Positions 43,876-53,526 of a DNA stretch of 64,000 nucleotides are shown piece by piece (the stretch's first letter is position 1; each line of letters starts with the position of its first letter). This stretch comes from Nitrospira sp. (lineage in GTDB: Bacteria; Nitrospirota; Nitrospiria; Nitrospirales; Nitrospiraceae). The notes under the pieces were generated by a model. It was not told the DNA's origin. It saw only the letters and a program-made list of their open reading frames with translations, and did no database searches. The position numbers and the translations under genes were made by a program. The stretch spans positions 62,001 to 126,000 of the forward strand of contig JAFEBH010000011.1 of assembly GCA_018242765.1 (NCBI GenBank), given 5' to 3'.

Positions 43876-44385
43876 CTATTGATGAAGATGTTTCATGGCG
43901 GCGGCACACAGGATGATGAAGAATCCCATCCAGAGGGCTGCTCGCTGGAAGGGAATAGCCTCATAGGACTCCCCTTCTTCAGCCTCATCATCTGACTTGA
44001 AAATCACGGTGTAGAGAAACAGCGTCAGAAGGCCCAGCACGAGCAGCAACTTGATCATGAAGACCATGAGATACTTGGAGTGGTGCTGAACCCCGTTACC
44101 CGTTTGCGACACTAGGACTTGATTGACGTAGTGGAGATTGACTCCCCCTGTAAACAGCAAGACAACGAGTAAAATACCGGCGACTTTTTTATAGTGTCGA
44201 TAAAAAATATCCGTGATGGGCTTAATCTGATCTTTGGGCACAGCTTTCTCCAGTCCTGGGGTGACCGCCATCACGAGAAATGCCAGCCCCCCAATCCAAA
44301 TGACTGCAGAGAGTAAATGAAACCAATGATTGATGATTGGAATCAGGATATTGAGATCGGTTGCAATACTTTCAAAGGTGTCCAT
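43876..44385 (-). CDS. CopD-like four-helix membrane protein
   Basis: 169 residues with four hydrophobic helices and conserved His: NHWFHLLSAVIWIGGLAFLV, YRHYKKVAGILLVVLLFTGG, KYLMVFMIKLLLVLGLLTLF and AALWMGFFIILCAAAMKHL. The H-x-H and W-I-G-G patterns resemble the CopD / DUF2269-like group, some of which bind copper or haem. ATG 44385 is used; a TTG six bases upstream is in frame. It precedes the radical SAM gene on the same strand only after a repeat-rich gap, so the link is loose. Confidence 0.68.
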   Translation of the reverse strand: MDTFESIATDLNILIPIINHWFHLLSAVIWIGGLAFLVMAVTPGLEKAVPKDQIKPITDIFYRHYKKVAGILLVVLLFTGGVNLHYVNQVLVSQTGNGVQHHSKYLMVFMIKLLLVLGLLTLFLYTVIFKSDDEAEEGESYEAIPFQRAALWMGFFIILCAAAMKHLHQ

Positions 44386-44399
44386 GGTCAATGCTGTGA

Positions 44400-44490
44400 A
44401 AGGTAATCGGTGAAAGGTGAGGGGTAAAAGAGAAGGAAAGGATCTAAGAGTCGAAATCTTTTACATTTCACTGCTAACTACTCACTTCTC
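44400..44490. repeat. repeat-rich gap with GTGAGGGGT-type motifs
   Basis: GGTGAAAGGTGAGGGGTAAAAG is partly inverted against CTTTTACATTTCACTGCTAACTACTCAC. The vocabulary matches the sequence inserted in the ATPase gene near 55900. Probably a dispersed palindromic repeat. Confidence 0.4.
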
Positions 44491-44492
44491 GC

Positions 44493-45875
44493 TTAGAACT
44501 TGAAGACCGGTGCGTCGTTGCCGAACCGCTTCTTGCGCAGTTCCTCCATCAATTCGACGGTGATCGTCTGGACGTTATTCTCACGCGCATGTTTCTCCAC
44601 GCCTTTCTTCACCATGGCGCGGAGAAAGTAAGGGATACGGCTCAACCTGAGTGCGGAGGCTTCGTCCCATACTACCTCGGTTTCTTCTGCGACGTTGAAC
44701 GCCACCTTGATTTTCTCGCCGCCCTTCGGCGTGTAGAGACACCACTGATCCTCGTCGAGCCAGTCACCATGGTCGACATAGGGGCGGGCACGGCAACCAC
44801 CGCAGATGTCGCTGTATTCACAGTCGCCGCATTTTCCCTTCAACTGAGGATAGCGGAACGAATTGAAGATATCCGAGCGCTCCCACAGATCGACGAAACT
44901 GTGCTGGCGCAAGTTCCCCGCCGACAGCGGCATATAGGGACAAGGAGTGAGCTCGCCGTTCGGTGTCACGCGGGCATAATTCGTCCCGGCGAGGCATCCG
45001 CCTCCCATGTACCCGGTTGCCTTCGTGATCGGAGAGTTGGGGTCTTTTTCGTAGGCCAGCCGTTTAAAGTGTGGGGCGCAACGGGCGCGAACCAGCATCC
45101 CTTTGTAATCGTCTTGGCAGTCGATCAGGTAGCCAAGCACCTCTTCATACTGGGCAGGGGTGATATCCGTCAGTTCTTCCCCGCGGCCTGTACACACCAT
45201 GAAGAAGACGTTGAGCACACGGGCTCCAAGTTGGTGAGCCCAGGTGATGACCTCCGGCAGTTCCTTGTAATTCATCGGCTGTGCACTGAAATGGATTTGG
45301 AACTGCAGGCCGTTTCGTTTACTCGCTTCGATACCTGCTACCGCAGCCTCCCACGCGCCGGGGACACCACGAAATGCGTTATGCTTGGCGGCATTCAATG
45401 AATCGATGCTGATTCCCACGCCCATGACGCCGATCTCCACCAGAGTCTTGGCCATCTGATCATCGATCAGCATGCCGTTAGTCCCAAAGACCACCATGAA
45501 GCCGAGTTTCACGGCGTAGCGCGCAATGTCGAGAATATCGGGTCGGACCAGCGGCTCTCCGCCGGTAATCACCAAGAGACACCCTTGGTTGACCTGGGCG
45601 ATCTGATCAATCAACCGGTAGCATTCCTCGGTGGTGAGTTCGTCGTCACCACCTGCGGCCTTTGTCGTGGCGTCGAGGTAGCAGTGATCGCACTTGAGAT
45701 TACAGCGCTTAGTGAGGTTGAGCGCAACGAGATAGGGCTTGAAGTCATCGACGGTTCGTCCGTCGAAAGGCCCGTCGCTCTTGTCGGGAGTCGGGGGAAA
45801 GAAGCGGGCGACGTGTTGTTGCAAGGAGCCCAGCGTTCCTGAAACACCGTTAAAGATGGGAAGCGATTTGCCCAT
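44493..45875 (-). CDS. radical SAM/SPASM protein with C-terminal PCP_red domain
   Basis: 460 residues. Radical SAM cluster CNLKCDHCY (Cys58, Cys62, Cys65), then VITGGEPLVRPDIL and GVGISIDSLNAAKHNAFRG. A SPASM-type Cys-rich region follows (GGGCLAGTNYARV, ELTPCPYMPL, KCGDCEYSDICGGCRARPY). The last ~55 residues (WDEASALRLSRIPYFLRAMV, then KKGVEKHARENNVQTITVEL) form a PCP_red domain, known from the light-independent protochlorophyllide reductase subunit. NirJ/AhbD haem-modifying enzymes share the SAM/SPASM part, so a role in tetrapyrrole or peptide maturation is plausible but unproven. The product of the adjacent gene has three more PCP_red domains. Confidence 0.82.
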   Translation of the reverse strand: MGKSLPIFNGVSGTLGSLQQHVARFFPPTPDKSDGPFDGRTVDDFKPYLVALNLTKRCNLKCDHCYLDATTKAAGGDDELTTEECYRLIDQIAQVNQGCLLVITGGEPLVRPDILDIARYAVKLGFMVVFGTNGMLIDDQMAKTLVEIGVMGVGISIDSLNAAKHNAFRGVPGAWEAAVAGIEASKRNGLQFQIHFSAQPMNYKELPEVITWAHQLGARVLNVFFMVCTGRGEELTDITPAQYEEVLGYLIDCQDDYKGMLVRARCAPHFKRLAYEKDPNSPITKATGYMGGGCLAGTNYARVTPNGELTPCPYMPLSAGNLRQHSFVDLWERSDIFNSFRYPQLKGKCGDCEYSDICGGCRARPYVDHGDWLDEDQWCLYTPKGGEKIKVAFNVAEETEVVWDEASALRLSRIPYFLRAMVKKGVEKHARENNVQTITVELMEELRKKRFGNDAPVFKF

Positions 45876-45890
45876 GACGTATGGCGCGGG

Positions 45891-45951
45891 GTGCTGAGGC
45901 TGAAGACTCGTTAGCGGAAGGCGCTGAGGGACAGCACCAAAAACTCAGCAC
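45891..45951. repeat. imperfect palindrome between radical SAM and Usp genes
   Basis: GTGCTGAG (45891-45898) is inverted with CTCAGCAC (45944-45951). GCGCTGAG and ACAGCACC lie inside. Similar in style to other intergenic palindromes in the window. In the direction of transcription it lies after the Usp fusion gene. Confidence 0.5.
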
Positions 45952-45958
45952 GCGTAAC

Positions 45959-48025
45959 TTATGCGCGTCCCTTTCCGGTGAGGTCTGCGATCATGTCTTT
46001 GAGGTTGCCGGTCTTCATGGCTTCCGCCATATAGCCCTTTGCTTGTTCGATGCCTTCGTTCGCGACCTCGAGTGTGATCACGGTCGCGCCGATTTTCTCA
46101 GCATGCTTGAGAATCAACGCTTTGGTGCAGTCACGCATGAAACCTTCCGGCGCCCGATCCAACCTGGCTTGTGCATCGCTCGTCCAGGTGTAGGGGGATG
46201 CGCTTTCAGCATGGCCGTTCGTTCCATTTTCATTGGCTGCAGCCAGCATCCCTTCCGCTGTCGGGGCCGTGCCGGTGCCCTTGTTCGAAAAAATCGGTGT
46301 GTAGTCCTCGGATGCCGCTTCTTTGATCATCGGGGCCGCGTATTCGAGGGTGATGGTCGTCATCCCCAATTTTCGCGCGGTCTTTTCGATCCTCGCCTTC
46401 GCTCGTCTCCGTTGGAATCCGGCCGGGACGGCACGGATCGCTTCTTTCGCATCTTTAGTCCATTGCATCGGCACATCGTCGTAGGCGACATCTGTTTCCA
46501 GTTCGCCTTCCGTCGTTGCCGCCACTTCAAAAATCTTCTTATCGACCTGCTTGAATTTGGTGCCATCAGCACTGCACACGGGGCACTTAACGGGCGTATC
46601 ACCTTTTCCGATATACCCACACCCGTCACACACGAAATAGGTCTGTGCCATACGATCAAGGTAGGCCTGTGTCGAAACACTGATTTCCTTCGGCTTTTCC
46701 TCCACGATCTGGGTCATGATGCCGCTCAAGGTCGGCCCCATGAGGTCTTTCGTCACACCTTCGTCCGCTTGCATTCTGTCACGATCGATCCCTGCGGCAT
46801 CCAAGCTTCCACCAAGCGCTCGCATTGCGTCCATGGCGCCTTTCGGAAGAATGTGTCCTACTGCGGCATCGACGACCGTGTTGCTGATAATCGTATGACC
46901 CTTCTCAATGGCATACCGATGAATCGCTGTTTTCGCCACGCCACGGGCAAAGACAGGAATTTTTTCCATCCGTCGCAACGCCTCTTCCGTCCAGGCGATG
47001 GTGTACTCTGCCTGCGTATCGATCGGGGGAACATATTTACGGTTCGAGATGAGGACATTGCAGGGTGCACTCCGCAACAGGTTCTCAGTGTTGCTGCCGA
47101 CGTCCATATCCTCGTCGCTGTGGACACCAATGCGTCCGACGATCAGCAAGGCCGGGACATCCTTGCGGACATACTGGATGATTTTTTCAAAGGCCTTACC
47201 GTCCAGCAGCGTGGTTTTGAGGTCGGTCTGTTCGGCTTGCGCAATTTCACGGGAAATGTCCAGATGTGATTGATAGATCTTGGCCAAGCCGCTATCGATG
47301 ATCTCTTCGTGGAGTTTTTCCTGTTCCTTGAACCGGAAAACCTTTCCCGCTTCTTCATTGAGCACACCGGAAATACTGTGGAAGGCCGCATAGTGGAAGT
47401 AGGGATCGAAGGCTGAAATCGCCTCGACCGGGATGCCGAGCGCTTTACCCAGTGCGAGCCCGGTCATCAATCCGCCGAACGAATAAGGGCTTCCGTCCAC
47501 TGCCACAACAATCTTGCCACCCTTGATCGGTTGGGTGTTCTTGATGATCAGCATATCGGAGTTGCGAACACGGCGCACGACGCGTTCCGTGTTGCTTCCG
47601 ATGACGCTGTCCTTGACGGCTCCGACGCCCAAGGCGCCCATGATGACGAGGTCGTACCCGTTGGTATTAATGTCCTCGGCCAACACCTTCCAGTTTCGCC
47701 CTTCAAGCGAGCGCCGTTCAATGGGCAGATTGGCCTCGGTACACTTCTTATCGACGTAATCGAGGTAGGAATCGGTGATAATTTGGAGGCCACGCGTGAT
47801 CAGCGAATCATGGATCTGGCGCTGACGGTCGAGCTCCGTTTCATCATGGTATTCCTCCGGCAATCCGGCTTCCATCTGCTTAAAGCGCTTGTCATGCATT
47901 TTTGCGGCATAGACATGGCTTCCCACAATTTTGGAGCCGAAGGTTTTTGCCAGATGGACACCCATATCCACCGCTGTATTGGAATGGTCGGAATTGTCGA
48001 CCGGAATATAGATCGTCTTATACAT
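45959..48025 (-). CDS. tandem universal stress protein fused to three PCP_red domains and a rubredoxin-like knuckle
   Basis: 688 residues with a new-looking order. Two Usp domains come first: residues 1-162 with G130-A-L-G133-x9-G143-S144, and 170-328 with G297-R-I-G300-x9-G310-S311, both matching the ATP-binding Usp signature. Then PCP_red-1 (about 344-392, WTEEALRRMEKIPVFARGVA), a rubredoxin-like CxxC pair (Cys466/469 and Cys481/484, in VCDGCGYIGKG and CPVCSADG), PCP_red-2 (about 521-565, WTKDAKEAIRAVPAGFQRRR) and PCP_red-3 (about 613-660, WTSDAQARLDRAPEGFMRDC). No signal peptide; cytoplasmic. Its promoter-proximal end has TAAGGAGG. It is probably a stress or redox sensor that joins nucleotide binding to electron transfer or tetrapyrrole handling. 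The combination is unusual; exact role unknown. Confidence 0.85.
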   Translation of the reverse strand: MYKTIYIPVDNSDHSNTAVDMGVHLAKTFGSKIVGSHVYAAKMHDKRFKQMEAGLPEEYHDETELDRQRQIHDSLITRGLQIITDSYLDYVDKKCTEANLPIERRSLEGRNWKVLAEDINTNGYDLVIMGALGVGAVKDSVIGSNTERVVRRVRNSDMLIIKNTQPIKGGKIVVAVDGSPYSFGGLMTGLALGKALGIPVEAISAFDPYFHYAAFHSISGVLNEEAGKVFRFKEQEKLHEEIIDSGLAKIYQSHLDISREIAQAEQTDLKTTLLDGKAFEKIIQYVRKDVPALLIVGRIGVHSDEDMDVGSNTENLLRSAPCNVLISNRKYVPPIDTQAEYTIAWTEEALRRMEKIPVFARGVAKTAIHRYAIEKGHTIISNTVVDAAVGHILPKGAMDAMRALGGSLDAAGIDRDRMQADEGVTKDLMGPTLSGIMTQIVEEKPKEISVSTQAYLDRMAQTYFVCDGCGYIGKGDTPVKCPVCSADGTKFKQVDKKIFEVAATTEGELETDVAYDDVPMQWTKDAKEAIRAVPAGFQRRRAKARIEKTARKLGMTTITLEYAAPMIKEAASEDYTPIFSNKGTGTAPTAEGMLAAANENGTNGHAESASPYTWTSDAQARLDRAPEGFMRDCTKALILKHAEKIGATVITLEVANEGIEQAKGYMAEAMKTGNLKDMIADLTGKGRA

Positions 48026-48177
48026 TGAGGCGCCTCCTTAAGGCGCGAGTTAACAGAGGTTCAGCCTCGCAATGGCCTGAAAAACCAGATGATTGAAGCG
48101 CTGCCCCAGCCTCTGGAGAAGCGGGATGATAGCATCGGCTTAAACTGGAATGCAAGACACGGAGCGGTCAATAGTCA

Positions 48178-48235
48178 TTGGTCCTGAGCAAGCACGGCAC
48201 CTGGCCATGTCTCATGGCCATTGCCTCAGGACCAA
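48178..48235. repeat. palindromic repeat upstream of the Usp fusion
   Basis: TTGGTCCTGAG (48178-48188) is inverted with CTCAGGACCAA (48225-48235), perfectly over 11 bp. An inner GGCCAT / ATGGCC hairpin sits at 48203-48219. It lies about 150 bases upstream of the Usp gene start and just after the radical SAM gene stop. Confidence 0.6.
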
Positions 48236-48244
48236 GTGACGAAG

Positions 48245-49870
48245 TTAACCAACGGAGCTTGTTTTTGGCTCAGTTGTCTGGGAAGGGGATGAAGCCGGTC
48301 GGCGGGAACGAAGAATCTCTTCGAGGGAGAGGAGGGCATCTCGACCGGAGTTGCCTTCAATCCCTTTGCTCAAGCTTTTATCCGCATAGGCGGTTGACTG
48401 ATCGGTAGTCTGCGAGAGAGAGCCTGTCCACTTGCGGGGATCACGGCTTCCTTGCTTTCGCTCCCAGGCACGCAGGCATGCTTTGGCGATGAATGAATTC
48501 AATGGTGCTGGGTTATAGAGGAGCTTTCGAATGCTGGTCGGCGTCAACATCAAGGGATTATAGCCTGCGGACAGATACCCTTCTTCCAATAATCGCTGTT
48601 CAAGATCGGTATTGGGCTGGATGCCCAAGAAAAACATCAAGGGGAAGACTCGTTCTTCCCCGAGAATCGAGGCCACCACTTTGTACGATTCGACGCTCTG
48701 GAGCAGAGTTTCTTCAGTCTCCTTTGGGCTGTTCAATGAATAGTTGAGGATAACCTTGCCCTTAAACCCCGCATCTGCGAGGTGCCGACATCCGTCGTAC
48801 AGTCGCTCCAGCTTGAATCCCATGTGCAGATTATTCAGGACTTCTTGCGAGCCGGAGGTGATAGCGACTTCCAAGTCGCCGACTCCAGAACGGACCATCA
48901 GCTTGGCAAAATCCGGCGTGATCAATGAGGTGCGGATGTAGCCCGACCATTCGATCTCCAGCTTCTCGCTGATGATGCGCTCCATGATCTCGGTACATTG
49001 TGGATAGGCTTCCTTGCCCGTAATGAATTGAGCATCGGTAAACCAAAACCGCCGGGCACCCCACTGATGATAATGTTGGGAGATGTCTTTCACGACCATC
49101 TCCGGTGGCCGGTAGCGCACGCGCTTGCCCTCAATGTAGGGATACAGACAGAAGGCGCAATCATAGGGACAGCCTCGTTTCGACTGCACCCCGATCGACT
49201 CGCCTTGGTATTCCTGCCACTGAGGAAAAATGGAGGTCAAATAGGGGAGATCGACGGCCGGTGCATCAAGCAGCGCCGGTGAACCATGGGAACCTTTTCG
49301 GATCCGTCCGCCTTCTTTGACGATATAGCGTTCGTCGTCGATCGACCGTCCTTCGAGGAGCTTGAGAATGGCATCCTCTCCCTCGCCCAGTATGCCGATA
49401 GTGCCTTCCGGCAGCTTTTCAATCAACTGATCGGCGAATGCGGTAAAAGCCCCCCCTCCGATCATGATCTGAGCCTTGGGGAATTCTCTGCGAATCAGTG
49501 CCGGATACGACAGAATTGTATAGATATGGCTGTAGTAGCGGTAGAGCTGTTTGATGCCGGCGAACGAAGCGACGACGCGCTTGATCGGGTTGCTCGCAAA
49601 ATAAAAATTGAAGGCGTGTTCCAGTGAAGAGTCCCCTTCATGCGGCGAAAAAATCTGGATATCGCGCCATGAAAAGCAGACCAGATCCGGTTTGAACTCC
49701 GTCGCGGCGTCCCGAATGGCCTGACTGCGCTGGTTGACCGGAAACAACGACAGATCAAGGATGCGCTGACGAACGTCGGGCTTCCGCCGATGGATGAAGT
49801 CCGCCAAGTAGGTGATTCCGACCGGATACACCTTCTTGCAGGGGAGGAAAATATAGAGAATGGAGTTCAC
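48245..49870 (-). CDS. B12-binding-type radical SAM protein
   Basis: 541 residues. The N-terminal ~190 residues look like a cobalamin-binding Rossmann domain (YFLPCKKVYPVGITYLAD region, then AQIMIGGGAFTAFADQLIEK and GEGEDAILKLLEG). The radical SAM core has KRGCPYDCAFCLYP with the Cx3Cx2C cluster and FTDAQFITG, then LEVAITSGSQEVLNNLHMGF. The C-terminal ~60 residues are polar and probably disordered. Such enzymes do methylations, ring closures or hopanoid and tetrapyrrole changes. The target is not evident. It lies next to ubiE on the same strand, nine bases apart. Confidence 0.78.
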   Translation of the reverse strand: MNSILYIFLPCKKVYPVGITYLADFIHRRKPDVRQRILDLSLFPVNQRSQAIRDAATEFKPDLVCFSWRDIQIFSPHEGDSSLEHAFNFYFASNPIKRVVASFAGIKQLYRYYSHIYTILSYPALIRREFPKAQIMIGGGAFTAFADQLIEKLPEGTIGILGEGEDAILKLLEGRSIDDERYIVKEGGRIRKGSHGSPALLDAPAVDLPYLTSIFPQWQEYQGESIGVQSKRGCPYDCAFCLYPYIEGKRVRYRPPEMVVKDISQHYHQWGARRFWFTDAQFITGKEAYPQCTEIMERIISEKLEIEWSGYIRTSLITPDFAKLMVRSGVGDLEVAITSGSQEVLNNLHMGFKLERLYDGCRHLADAGFKGKVILNYSLNSPKETEETLLQSVESYKVVASILGEERVFPLMFFLGIQPNTDLEQRLLEEGYLSAGYNPLMLTPTSIRKLLYNPAPLNSFIAKACLRAWERKQGSRDPRKWTGSLSQTTDQSTAYADKSLSKGIEGNSGRDALLSLEEILRSRRPASSPSQTTEPKTSSVG

Positions 49871-49879
49871 AGTGTCAGA

Positions 49880-50632
49880 CTACTTTGTGGCGATATGAAT
49901 GGCGACGATGCCGCCGCTGAGGTTCTTATACGACACCTGACGAAATCCGGCATCGCGGAGGATCTGGCACAACCGCTCTTGATCAGGAAACGTCCGGATT
50001 GATGCGGGCAGGTATTCATAGACGCCGGTTCGGTCGCGGGCAACGATCGTGCCGATGAATGGTAAGAGTTTGAAGGAATACCAATCATAGAGAGTTCGCA
50101 ACCAACCGAAGACCGGGCGGGAGAACTCCAGACATACGAAACGCCCCCCGGGCTTCATCACTCGGCGAATCTCTCGTACAGCTTGAGGCAGATCCCCGAC
50201 GTTTCGCATGCAGAATCCGGTGGTGACCGCATCGAAGGTGTTGTCTCCGAACCCCAGATGTTCTGCGCTGGCCTGCAGGCAAGTGATTTTGTCGCGGAGG
50301 CCTTTGTCGCCTATTTTTTTGAGGCCTTCAGCGAGCATCGCATGGTTCAGGTCTGAGGCGATCACCCGGCCTTTCGGTCCCATGCGAGATTCAATCAGAA
50401 GTGCAAGGTCGGCGGTGCCTGATCCGACATCGAGGGCGGTCCCTCGGCCGACCGGAGTAATGAAGGAGGCGGTGATCTTCTTCCAATAGTAATGGAGGCC
50501 GAAGCTCAAGAGCGTATTGTTCAGATCGTACGCCCCGGCAATCGAGGTGAACATCCGCTGGACCGCATCCTCTCGGGCCTGGCCCGACCAGGTTGAGACT
50601 ACCTTCGCCGGAGTTTGCGGATCGTGAGTCAT
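49880..50632 (-). CDS. ubiE: ubiquinone/menaquinone C-methyltransferase UbiE/MenG
   Basis: 250 residues from ATG 50632 (MTHDPQTP); further in-frame starts upstream to 50692 have no better ribosome site. VQRMFTSIAGAYDLNNTLLS, ALDVGSGTADLALLI (SAM motif I), FGDNTFDAVTTGFCMRNVGD and MKPGGRFVCLEFSRP are the UbiE signatures. It methylates the quinone ring; menaquinone or ubiquinone cannot be decided from it alone. It is transcribed together with the B12 radical SAM gene downstream. Confidence 0.9.
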   Translation of the reverse strand: MTHDPQTPAKVVSTWSGQAREDAVQRMFTSIAGAYDLNNTLLSFGLHYYWKKITASFITPVGRGTALDVGSGTADLALLIESRMGPKGRVIASDLNHAMLAEGLKKIGDKGLRDKITCLQASAEHLGFGDNTFDAVTTGFCMRNVGDLPQAVREIRRVMKPGGRFVCLEFSRPVFGWLRTLYDWYSFKLLPFIGTIVARDRTGVYEYLPASIRTFPDQERLCQILRDAGFRQVSYKNLSGGIVAIHIATK

Positions 50633-51018
50633 AGAATGACGCTCGGTTCCCACCATGACACGTTGGTAGCACCCGCTTTTAAGCTTTGTCAAGGTGAGGG
50701 GGAAGGGCGGCTCTTAGGTTTAGGCGACCATGGCTTCGTCGTGTTCCAGTAGTGGGAGAGAACACAGTCATACCATCTCGCGCTCAAACGGTTTGTTCCA
50801 CGGTCGCGTTGACGCTAGCCTTACATGGCTGTGCTGCCTGCAGAAGCGTATGAGTTCGTCACGCCTTCTTCGATGGGACCAAGCCCTTGACGGGACCCGT
50901 GCAGAGCCCATAAGTGCTCTGTAACCCCACGATCCTGTTTTTCTACATGCTATAATCCAGCGCCGACAATGAAGGGCTCAACATTCAGCGCTGAGGCGGG
51001 TAGGAGACAGAGAACGCG
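50633..51018. other. divergent gap between ubiE and uvrA
   Basis: 386 bases without a gene. It contains a TATAAT at 50951-50956, the probable -10 box of uvrA, about 60 bases before the start. No clear -35 or LexA-type box (CTG-N10-CAG) was seen. Confidence 0.5.
50951..50956 (+). promoter_or_regulatory. -10 box (TATAAT) upstream of uvrA
   Basis: Exact consensus hexamer 63 bases before the uvrA start; the -35 region is weak. Assigned by position. Confidence 0.45.
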
Positions 51019-53526
51019 ATGGGCAACTCCATCATTATCAAAGGTGCGCGGGAGCACAATCTCAAGAACATCGACGTAGAGATTCCACGGGACAAGCTGG
51101 TGGTGATCACCGGCTTGAGCGGGTCTGGGAAGTCGTCTCTCGCGTTCGATACGATTTATGCCGAAGGGCAGCGGCGATACGTCGAATCGCTCTCGGCCTA
51201 TGCCCGGCAGTTCCTCGAGCAGATGGGTAAGCCGGATGTTGATTCGATCGAAGGCCTGTCCCCGGCGATTTCCATCGAACAGAAGAGCACCAGTCATAAT
51301 CCCCGTTCCACCGTCGGTACCGTCACGGAAATCTACGACTATCTTCGTCTCCTGTTTGCGCGCGTTGGACGGCCCTACTGTTTTCAATGTGGTGAAGAGA
51401 TCACTGCCCAGACCGTGCAGCAGATGGTGGATGCGATCGCCGCGCAGCCAGAAGGCATGAAGTTCCAGGTCCTGGCGCCGATCGTCCGTGGACGGAAGGG
51501 AGAGTATCGGAAAGAGTTGTTAGAGATGCGTAAGGCCGGGTATGTGCGCGCCAGGATCGATGAGAAGATTGTAGATCTTGGCGAGGACATTTCGCTCGAT
51601 AAACAGAAGAAACATACGATTGAAATCATCGTCGATCGATTGGTGATGAAAGCGGGCGATGCCTTGATGCGTCGGCTGGCGGATTCCGTCGAAACATCAG
51701 TCAAGCTGACTGGTGGATTAGTCGGTGTGTTGACGGAGGATGGGCAGACCAGGCTCTACAGTGACCGGTTGGCCTGCATTAAGTGTGGAGTGAGTTATCC
51801 CGAAGTCACACCGCGAGTGTTTTCCTTTAACAGTCCGCATGGCGCCTGCCCGGCCTGTGACGGAATCGGCTATGCCGTTTCTCTGGGCAACGAGGAGGAG
51901 GAAGACTTCACATTGCTCGAACCCTGCGAAACCTGTCATGGCGCGAGGCTTAGACCAGAAAGCTTGTCCATCAAACTCGCCAAGAAATCGATTGCCGAGG
52001 TGACCAGGCTCTCCGTCCGTACGGCAGCTGACTTCTTTCTGTCGCTCAAGTTCACCGATCGTGAGCTGGTCATCGCGCATCGGATTCTGAAGGAGATTCG
52101 TGAGCGACTTGGCTTTTTGGTCAACGTGGGCTTGGACTATTTGACGCTGGATCGAGCGGCGGCAACCCTGTCCGGCGGTGAGGGGCAGCGCATCCGACTG
52201 GCGACGCAGATTGGGTCCGGTTTGGTGGGTGTGCTGTACATCCTGGATGAGCCCTCCATCGGTTTGCACCAGCGGGACAATCGCCGGTTGTTGCAAACCT
52301 TGTTGCGGTTACGGGATCTCGGAAACACGGTCGTGGTTGTGGAGCATGACACGGAAACCATGATAGCTGCCGACCATGTGCTGGATATGGGGCCTGGGGC
52401 CGGCTCACACGGAGGGCATGTGGTGGCGCAGGGGACGCCGCAGCAGATTATGAGCGATCCTCATTCACTGACGGGCCAATATCTACGCGGGACGCAGGCG
52501 GTGTCTGTCCCGCAGCGGCAGCGGAAGCCGAAGGGGATACTCTCGGTCGTGGGAGCGCAGAAGCATAACCTGAAAAATGTAACGGCTAGAATTCCACTGG
52601 GCATCTTCACCTGCATTACAGGGGTCTCTGGATCGGGGAAGAGCACACTCGTGCTGGAAGTCCTGTTTCACTCTCTGTCGCAACTGCTCTACCACAAAAA
52701 ACCGAAGATCGATGGATGCAAAGACCTCAGAGGGGTTGATGCGCTCGACAAAGTGATTGATATCGATCAATCACCGATTGGGCGGACTCCCCGGTCGAAC
52801 CCAGCCACCTATACGGGTTTGTTTGGCTATATCCGTGATCTCTATTCCAATCTGCCAGAGTCGCGTGTCCGTGGCTATAAGCCTGGGCGCTATAGTTTCA
52901 ATGTGAAAGGCGGGAGATGCGAGGCTTGTCAGGGTGATGGGCTCATCAAAATCGAAATGCATTTCCTCCCCGATGTCTATGTAACCTGCGAGGTGTGCAA
53001 GGGCCAACGGTACAACCGTGAAACATTGGAGATTTTGCATAAGGGCAAGAGCATTGCGGATGTCCTGAATATGACGGTGGACGATGCGTTGGAATTCTTC
53101 GAACATATCCCATTGATCAAGACGAAGCTTCAGACCTTGCATGATGTCGGGTTGCATTATGTGAAACTTGGCCAATCCGCGACAACACTTTCTGGTGGCG
53201 AAGCTCAGCGGGTAAAACTATCGCGTGAACTTTCGAAACGCGCGACTGGACGGACGATGTACATCCTTGATGAGCCGACCACCGGCCTCCATTTCGCCGA
53301 CGTGCAGCGGTTGCTGGATGTGCTGGACCGGCTGGTCGAAGCCGGCAACACGGTGCTCGTGATCGAACATAATCTCGATATGATCAAGAATGCCGATTGG
53401 ATTATCGACCTTGGGCCGGAGGGTGGGGATCGCGGTGGCGAGATCGTCGCCGAAGGCCCACCGAAAGAGATTGCGAAAGCCAAGCGATCATATACGGGGC
53501 AGGTGTTGAAAGAGGCGGGGTTGTGA
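51019..53526 (+). CDS. uvrA: excinuclease ABC subunit A lacking the insertion domain
   Basis: 835 residues, about 100 fewer than usual UvrA (~940). Walker A 1 [20 protein letters not shown] and the UvrB-binding region (about residues 118-235, with CFQCGEE) are present. The first zinc half [12 protein letters not shown] and [13 protein letters not shown] then lead almost directly into [16 protein letters not shown]. The normal ~100-residue insertion between these (DPDRV to KFISNRPC in E. coli) is replaced by about ten acidic residues. After that come [32 protein letters not shown], Walker A 2 [16 protein letters not shown], the second zinc module CEACQGDG to [21 protein letters not shown] and [12 protein letters not shown]. 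It scans DNA for bulky damage with UvrB. The gap may reduce DNA clamping but is probably family-wide. Confidence 0.93.
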   Translation: MGNSIIIKGAREHNLKNIDVEIPRDKLVVITGLSGSGKSSLAFDTIYAEGQRRYVESLSAYARQFLEQMGKPDVDSIEGLSPAISIEQKSTSHNPRSTVGTVTEIYDYLRLLFARVGRPYCFQCGEEITAQTVQQMVDAIAAQPEGMKFQVLAPIVRGRKGEYRKELLEMRKAGYVRARIDEKIVDLGEDISLDKQKKHTIEIIVDRLVMKAGDALMRRLADSVETSVKLTGGLVGVLTEDGQTRLYSDRLACIKCGVSYPEVTPRVFSFNSPHGACPACDGIGYAVSLGNEEEEDFTLLEPCETCHGARLRPESLSIKLAKKSIAEVTRLSVRTAADFFLSLKFTDRELVIAHRILKEIRERLGFLVNVGLDYLTLDRAAATLSGGEGQRIRLATQIGSGLVGVLYILDEPSIGLHQRDNRRLLQTLLRLRDLGNTVVVVEHDTETMIAADHVLDMGPGAGSHGGHVVAQGTPQQIMSDPHSLTGQYLRGTQAVSVPQRQRKPKGILSVVGAQKHNLKNVTARIPLGIFTCITGVSGSGKSTLVLEVLFHSLSQLLYHKKPKIDGCKDLRGVDALDKVIDIDQSPIGRTPRSNPATYTGLFGYIRDLYSNLPESRVRGYKPGRYSFNVKGGRCEACQGDGLIKIEMHFLPDVYVTCEVCKGQRYNRETLEILHKGKSIADVLNMTVDDALEFFEHIPLIKTKLQTLHDVGLHYVKLGQSATTLSGGEAQRVKLSRELSKRATGRTMYILDEPTTGLHFADVQRLLDVLDRLVEAGNTVLVIEHNLDMIKNADWIIDLGPEGGDRGGEIVAEGPPKEIAKAKRSYTGQVLKEAGL

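Noticed and set aside
44589..45401. 270-residue plus-strand open frame across the radical SAM gene
   Set aside because: Antisense to clear radical SAM and SPASM motifs; no ribosome site and no recognisable domain.
45881..47269. 462-residue plus-strand open frame across the Usp fusion
   Set aside because: It is antisense to a well-supported multi-domain gene; high-GC third positions create long shadow frames.
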